DNA of 52,053 bases, taken from positions 1-52,053 of the IMG/VR virus record IMGVR_UViG_3300033552_000012; one strand, given 5' to 3'. Positions 48,354 to 52,053 of the stretch are shown here, in pieces (the first letter of the stretch is position 1; the number at the start of each line of letters is the position of its first letter). The position numbers and the translations under genes are program-made. The stretch comes from a virus. The notes beneath the pieces are model-generated. The model was not told the DNA's origin and did no database searches. It saw only the letters and a list, made by a program, of their open reading frames with translations.

Positions 48354-48768
48354 TTGTAGGTAAGTTTGCCCAACTTTGTAGCCAAAGTTACGCTCACAGT
48401 TTTTTTACGTCTGATTGTAGTCTTTCAAAATAATCGATTCTTGAACCAGCATAGCCATCTTGGTTATCAAATTCTTTAAGTTCAATTATTGTTTTATGGA
48501 TGTGAATTAAAACACATTGTCTAGCAGTATCAAAACACATAGGGTATTTATGTAATCCATCAATCGGGTGCATAAATTCTAAAATTAATGCTCTTGCTTC
48601 TATTTCGGTATCTCTCATAATTCGTGATTTAAAAAACCTACCTACAACAATATATTGTAGCAATTAAGGCTTTGGTTATTAATTTATTTATTGGGTATGT
48701 ACTTGTTTTAATTAGGGCGAATTCGCCACAATTAGAATTCTTAGCCTTAACTGCAACAATAATGAACG
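48354..48768 (+). mobile_element. Solitary integron-like cassette
   Basis: Starts at G^TTGTAGGTAAGTTT (48353) and ends at G^TTAGTT (48768). The start mirrors the flank of its own R'' (AAACCTACCTACAAC before 48649) at 14 of 15 positions, with A against G at position 11, the same layout as in the main array. It carries one minus-strand gene (48394-48618) and one attC-like site. Its presence between the MazG-like gene and the 48773 gene suggests insertion of a single cassette at a secondary site. Confidence 0.75.
48394..48618 (-). CDS. Hypothetical protein of the solitary cassette
   Basis: 74 residues from ATG 48618; the frame is open up to 48663 but the extension enters the attC arm. RDTEIEARALILEFMHPIDG then CFDTARQCVLIHIHKTIIEL: a short helical protein similar in style to small Bacteroidetes phage proteins. 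Function unknown. Confidence 0.6.
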   Translation of the reverse strand: MRDTEIEARALILEFMHPIDGLHKYPMCFDTARQCVLIHIHKTIIELKEFDNQDGYAGSRIDYFERLQSDVKKL

Positions 48769-48774
48769 TTAGTT
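48642..48774 (+). repeat. attC-like site of the solitary cassette
   Basis: R'' CTACAAC at 48642-48648, R' GTTAGTT at 48768-48774. Inner arms TGTAGCAATTAAGGCT (48656-48671) and AGCCTTAACTGCAACA (48733-48748) pair at 14 of 16 positions. The R' side carries the longer spacer, as in the array. Confidence 0.8.
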
Positions 48775-49486
48775 AAAATTTATAATCTCCTTTTATCTGT
48801 AGTCTTTTTTCTTTAAGCAATTGAATGTATTCTTTTTTTATAGGATCGTGACTCCATTCTGTAATTAGTTTCTCTAAGGCAACCCTGTCAATTCCATTCG
48901 TTATCTTATCGATGTAGATGACTACTTTTTCCCTTTGAATGTTTTTTTCTTTCCGGAGCTTCCGTAATTCGTAAAAGCTCGTAGCGTTCTCTAGCGTGTC
49001 GATTTTCTTTTTAGAGAGTAAATGTTCGTTTTCTCTAAATTCAGCCTTTAGATTCAAATAATCGGGTATCCACTTATGGAAAACGGTCTGAGAATCGAGT
49101 TTAAAATCTTTTCCGTCGCCAATTTTGCCTTGACGAGCCAATTTAAACATCAAAACCACATCCTCTAAAGTTTCGTAACTGAATACTTCAATCAAGTCAA
49201 ACGCCATTACTATTGCTTGCTCCTCGGTGAATTTTTTACCCACGTTAAAGTTATCAGAAAGTCTAGTAGTCAAGAATACTAAGGCTTTAACTGTGTTTTT
49301 TTGGTCAATTAATTTAGTGAGTTTGCGAAGTGATGTTCCCTCTGATGCCGAAGCTAACGTCAGCTCGTTTTCAAGATAGGCTAATTCCCCTTCGTTTTTT
49401 CTAACTAAAATACTTATCAACTTTTGCGTTAATACTTTCCCAACGCTCATCGATTGGCTTTGGCTGATTATTATTTCCGTTTCCAT
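48773..49486 (-). CDS. Replication-associated hypothetical protein
   Basis: 237 residues, overlapping the upstream gene by 86 bases; starts at Met1 or Met13 are both possible. FTEEQAIVMAFDLIEVFSYE, then EDVVLMFKLARQGKIGDGKD and TVFHKWIPDYLNLK resemble a family found next to replication initiators in Bacteroidetes mobile elements. May load helicase or act as initiator partner. Not certain. Confidence 0.6.
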   Translation of the reverse strand: METEIIISQSQSMSVGKVLTQKLISILVRKNEGELAYLENELTLASASEGTSLRKLTKLIDQKNTVKALVFLTTRLSDNFNVGKKFTEEQAIVMAFDLIEVFSYETLEDVVLMFKLARQGKIGDGKDFKLDSQTVFHKWIPDYLNLKAEFRENEHLLSKKKIDTLENATSFYELRKLRKEKNIQREKVVIYIDKITNGIDRVALEKLITEWSHDPIKKEYIQLLKEKRLQIKGDYKF

Positions 49487-50273
49487 TTGTGTTGTTTTTA
49501 TTTAGGTTATCTATCCAAACGTGTTTGAAGCCCGACCAACTGTTTTTAACGCATTCTGCGAGCATTTCGTTGTAATTACATTCCTTACTCTCAATTTCAG
49601 AAATAAATGCCTTAAAAGCCGTCTCTGTGTTTGATGCTTTTTTGTTTTTACGAACCGTCAACCAATCATCGGTTAGATTTTGTTCAAATCCGTAATCTAA
49701 AAGACTTTTCCTGAAATTGAATTTTTTGTTTTCGGGCGAAGCCCCAATACATACTTCTTTTGTTTTATCTTCTATTATTTCATTTACTTTACTATACTCT
49801 ACTTTACTTTGTGTATTATTGGGGTTGTTTTGAGCACTGAAACTAAGTTTAGGGGTACTTTTTAAGGGTTTCCGTACCCCTAAACCCTCTAATAGTTGGA
49901 GTAATGAATTTCGGTCAATGCATTTATTTTTTCTTTTTAAGTATGCATCTTGAATACTGTCTATAAAATCTTGACACCAAATAATCCTATTTTCATCCCA
50001 TAATTGCAGGTCGAATTTATCTAAGTCAACTAAGTCATTTATTATTAAAATTAAGGTTTCTTTTGAAACTTTACATTTAGCACTTAAAAACATGATTGTT
50101 GTGTTTTTAGAAAGGTCTAAATAATGATTGTCGGTTCTAGCTAACTCTTGAAGTAATTTTATAAAAGTAGCATAACCATCATTTCCGTAAGTTTCCTCAA
50201 TATAGTACATTTTTTTCCCTTGTTCACAATCTAACGGGAAGTAGGTTACGGTGTTTTTTTGAGGTCTTGCCAT
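49401..50273 (-). CDS. Lin1244/Lin1753-like (DUF4373) replication protein
   Basis: 290 residues. TYFPLDCEQGKKMYYIEETY then GNDGYATFIKLLQELARTDN is the N-terminal domain of DnaD-like phage replication initiators. The middle is low complexity (NKNNTNGNGNNNQPK). It likely binds the phage origin and works with host replication proteins. Confidence 0.75.
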   Translation of the reverse strand: MARPQKNTVTYFPLDCEQGKKMYYIEETYGNDGYATFIKLLQELARTDNHYLDLSKNTTIMFLSAKCKVSKETLILIINDLVDLDKFDLQLWDENRIIWCQDFIDSIQDAYLKRKNKCIDRNSLLQLLEGLGVRKPLKSTPKLSFSAQNNPNNTQSKVEYSKVNEIIEDKTKEVCIGASPENKKFNFRKSLLDYGFEQNLTDDWLTVRKNKKASNTETAFKAFISEIESKECNYNEMLAECVKNSWSGFKHVWIDNLNKNNTNGNGNNNQPKPIDERWESINAKVDKYFS

Positions 50274-50464
50274 TATCGTACGCTTTTAAGTTTAGCCTGG
50301 ATAGTCAGTAAAACTCCGATAAGGTCGAAAAGGTTTTCTTTAGACAAAGAAATGTCGCAAGTTCCTGTGGTAGGGTTTGAGGTTTGAAAAGTGATTAGGT
50401 GCTTTTCTTGAAAAACTTGCAATAGGTAGTTTGGGTCGGTAACATCAGTAAATTTTAAAATCAT
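50273..50464 (-). CDS. Hypothetical protein
   Basis: 63 residues, beta-rich then helical (TGTCDISLSKENLFDLIGVL). Shares one base with the replication gene. Not recognised. Confidence 0.55.
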   Translation of the reverse strand: MILKFTDVTDPNYLLQVFQEKHLITFQTSNPTTGTCDISLSKENLFDLIGVLLTIQAKLKSVR

Positions 50465-50530
50465 AGGTTAAGGTATTTAGTTAAAAAGTAAAATTTCAAT
50501 AAGTAGGCGATAAAATGTATATAAGTTTAG

Positions 50531-51169
50531 TTATTTAATTTTTGATTGTTTTATTTCTATTCCTTTTAATTTAGAATCATGTCTTATTATTTTATAACAT
50601 TTATTAATAAAATCTTTAATATCTAAAGATCCTTTCATTTGGTTGCATGTTTTGCATGACGAAGTAATATTTACGGGAGTGTTTAAACCCCCTTTTGATA
50701 TTGGTATTAGGTGCTCTAAATGCCATATTTTACTACTGATAGGTTCCGAACAATAGTAACATCTAAAAGAACTTCTTTTTAAACAATTCAAAACATCATC
50801 AGATGTTATTGTTTCGATATAATTAACTCTTCTATTATTTGAGTTTGCTTTTTCGCTGCATTTATATTTAAACATATTAATAACGTCTAATTCTTCATCT
50901 TTAGAAACGTACCTTATTTTTATATTTTTAATAGGAATTCTATCATTTTCAATTTTAAATGATGTTTTATAAATAGGCGTTTTTAAGTCAACAAAGTATT
51001 CAATCATTAATAAAACTAAATTTAATTTTAAATCTTCTATTTTAACTCTAGGAACTCCGCTAATTATTTTTAATGGAATAATTTCTTCTTTAAGTCCAGA
51101 AGTTCTAAAACAATACCCTTCTGATGAAATGAAATAACGTGATGTGTTTTTTAGCTGTTTAACCATCAA
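50531..51169 (-). CDS. HNH endonuclease
   Basis: 212 residues. CYYCSEPISSKIWHLEHLIP and ISKGGLNTPVNITSSCKTCN give the Cys pairs and HxxP-N-H core of HNH nucleases. N-terminal domain (YFISSEGYCFRTSGLKEEII) may recognise DNA. Either a homing nuclease or part of phage DNA processing; set apart by AT-rich gaps on both sides. Confidence 0.8.
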   Translation of the reverse strand: MMVKQLKNTSRYFISSEGYCFRTSGLKEEIIPLKIISGVPRVKIEDLKLNLVLLMIEYFVDLKTPIYKTSFKIENDRIPIKNIKIRYVSKDEELDVINMFKYKCSEKANSNNRRVNYIETITSDDVLNCLKRSSFRCYYCSEPISSKIWHLEHLIPISKGGLNTPVNITSSCKTCNQMKGSLDIKDFINKCYKIIRHDSKLKGIEIKQSKIK

Positions 51170-51364
51170 ATAAAGTGTTAAATAAAATAAGCCCTCAATT
51201 TCCCCGATGCAGCAGGTACTTTTGAAGGCTATTTAATAATGTCTTGTAAATATAGTGAAACCTGCATGAATAACTATTCTGTAAAATTAACAATTTTAGT
51301 AATATAATAACATACTAATTCTTATTAATTATAAAATAATTGTAAGTTGTTGTTTGTTAATAAG
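51170..51364. other. AT-rich intergenic region
   Basis: No ORF. Contains ATTAACAA (51286-51293) and TTGTTAAT (51354-51361), an inverted repeat spaced 60 bases, and a shorter CAGGT/ACCTG pair. Probably the leader or a control site of the HNH gene. Confidence 0.4.
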
Positions 51365-51895
51365 TTAAGAATGCTTCTTAATGATTCTGGAGCATGTGGC
51401 TATTATAGTTTCTTTATCGAGGTTGTAGGCACAAATAATTTGGGATAGAATTACTTTTGCAGGAACTCTAAAAGTAGCAATATTGCGGATAAGGTGTTCA
51501 AATTCCTTGATTATTTCGTTTGTTTCATTGATTTCTCTATCGCCTTTGTTTCCGTTATCATAAACGACCTTAAAATCTTTTTCAATAGGTTTGGAAAGTG
51601 TTTTCTTGACCACTGAAATAGCGGTTTTTATAGGAGTCAAATTACCATAATAATTTTTATCCATTTGGTCGATATTTTCTAAAATCATTTGACTAAGAAT
51701 AATATGCTCTAAAACCAATAACAATTCATCTTCGTATTCTAAATCTAAAATCTTTCTATGAGTCGGTGTTATTTCTAAAAACTCCTCGTCTCCTATAAAA
51801 ATAATTCCGTTTTTAAGTATAGCTCTTTTTGTTTTTACGAGGAACATTATTAATCCTTTCTCTTTTTCAATATCGTGTACTTCTTCGGTTGTCAT
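51365..51895 (-). CDS. Hypothetical protein
   Basis: 176 residues, helical (EYEDELLLVLEHIILSQMIL; VKKTLSKPIEKDFKVV) with a closing IRNIATFRVPAKVILSQIIC. Not recognised. Start ATG is 5 bases after the stop of the DUF3310-like gene across the junction. Confidence 0.6.
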   Translation of the reverse strand: MTTEEVHDIEKEKGLIMFLVKTKRAILKNGIIFIGDEEFLEITPTHRKILDLEYEDELLLVLEHIILSQMILENIDQMDKNYYGNLTPIKTAISVVKKTLSKPIEKDFKVVYDNGNKGDREINETNEIIKEFEHLIRNIATFRVPAKVILSQIICAYNLDKETIIATCSRIIKKHS

Positions 51896-51899
51896 AATT

Positions 51900-52053
51900 T
51901 TATTTGTTATTTAATGGCTCTATTTCATTTGTGAATTTATGACCTTGCTCTTGAAGGTATAATTCTAAAACTATAATTGATTTTTTTATATCGCTTATAA
52001 ATTCTCCTTTTTTTTCTGCTCTTTCTACACGTTTTACAATTTCAAAAAGATAG
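51900..52053 (-). CDS. 3' part of the DUF3310-like gene (second copy at contig end)
   Basis: Same gene as 1-233, here with its true 3' end: stop TAA at 51902-51900. The 5' part is cut by the contig end. 51910-52053 repeats 1-144 with two synonymous changes (51918 against 9, 51927 against 18). Confidence 0.7.
   Translation of the reverse strand, partial: YLFEIVKRVERAEKKGEFISDIKKSIIVLELYLQEQGHKFTNEIEPLNNK

Noticed and set aside
48275-48397. Extended N-terminus of the MazG-like protein
   Set aside because: It crosses the inferred cassette boundary at 48353, and MazG-like proteins begin close to Met 48274.
51285-51362. AATTAAC...GTTAATA inverted repeat as an attC site
   Set aside because: Arms are AT-only, the flanks fail the mirrored-end rule, and no cassette start fits.

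Overview
The window is a nearly complete tailed-phage genome from a low-GC Bacteroidetes host, probably a flavobacterium. Three things suggest this: AT-rich leaders without a strong Shine-Dalgarno, promoter-like TAnnTTTG boxes, and several protein types typical of Bacteroidetes phages (Lin1244/Lin1753-type replication protein, Rad52-type annealing protein, small Bacteroidetes-only families). The last 144 bases repeat the first 144 with two synonymous differences, so the molecule is circular or circularly permuted, about 51.9 kb. No tyrosine or serine integrase, lysogeny repressor or partition system is recognisable.

Layout on the circle: a long minus-strand early block starts near 12.5 kb, runs down through position 1, continues at 52.05 kb and ends at a terminator near 46.34 kb. 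It holds many tiny proteins (several single-pass membrane peptides), a recombination pair (YqaJ/Cas4-like exonuclease and Rad52-type annealing protein), a helix-turn-helix protein, a DUF3310-like gene, an HNH nuclease, a replication initiator, a MazG-like protein, NinG and a lipoprotein. A plus-strand late block runs from 13.1 to 46.3 kb: small terminase, a ~650 bp non-coding stretch, large terminase, portal, scaffold, major capsid, connectors, tail tube, tape measure, tail/baseplate and fibres (one with FN3 and LamG-like domains), holin-like proteins, GH19 lysin, spanin-like protein, more tail proteins, a metallophosphoesterase and a GIY-YIG homing nuclease.

The most unusual part is 753-5589. 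It is a tandem array of 12 units, each holding one (once three) complete small minus-strand genes, bounded by sites that look like integron attC sites: R'' (ending TAAC), imperfect inner arms, and R' (starting GTTA). The start of a cassette is the reverse complement of the flank of its own R'' over about 13-15 bases, interrupted at a fixed place. A thirteenth, solitary cassette with the same architecture sits at 48354-48768. The phage therefore seems to carry an integron-like cassette array without an integrase, with every gene reversed relative to the attC orientation.

A second oddity lies at the head of the early block: a 54-base tRNA-like element (12510-12563, minus) with acceptor stem, D arm with GG, canonical T arm and encoded CCA, but no anticodon arm. 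Two late leaders (upstream of 20291 and of the capsid gene at 20824) begin with strong, apparently structured RNA directly after promoter-like boxes.

Functions given for structural genes rest on motifs and gene order read by eye; no database search was run.
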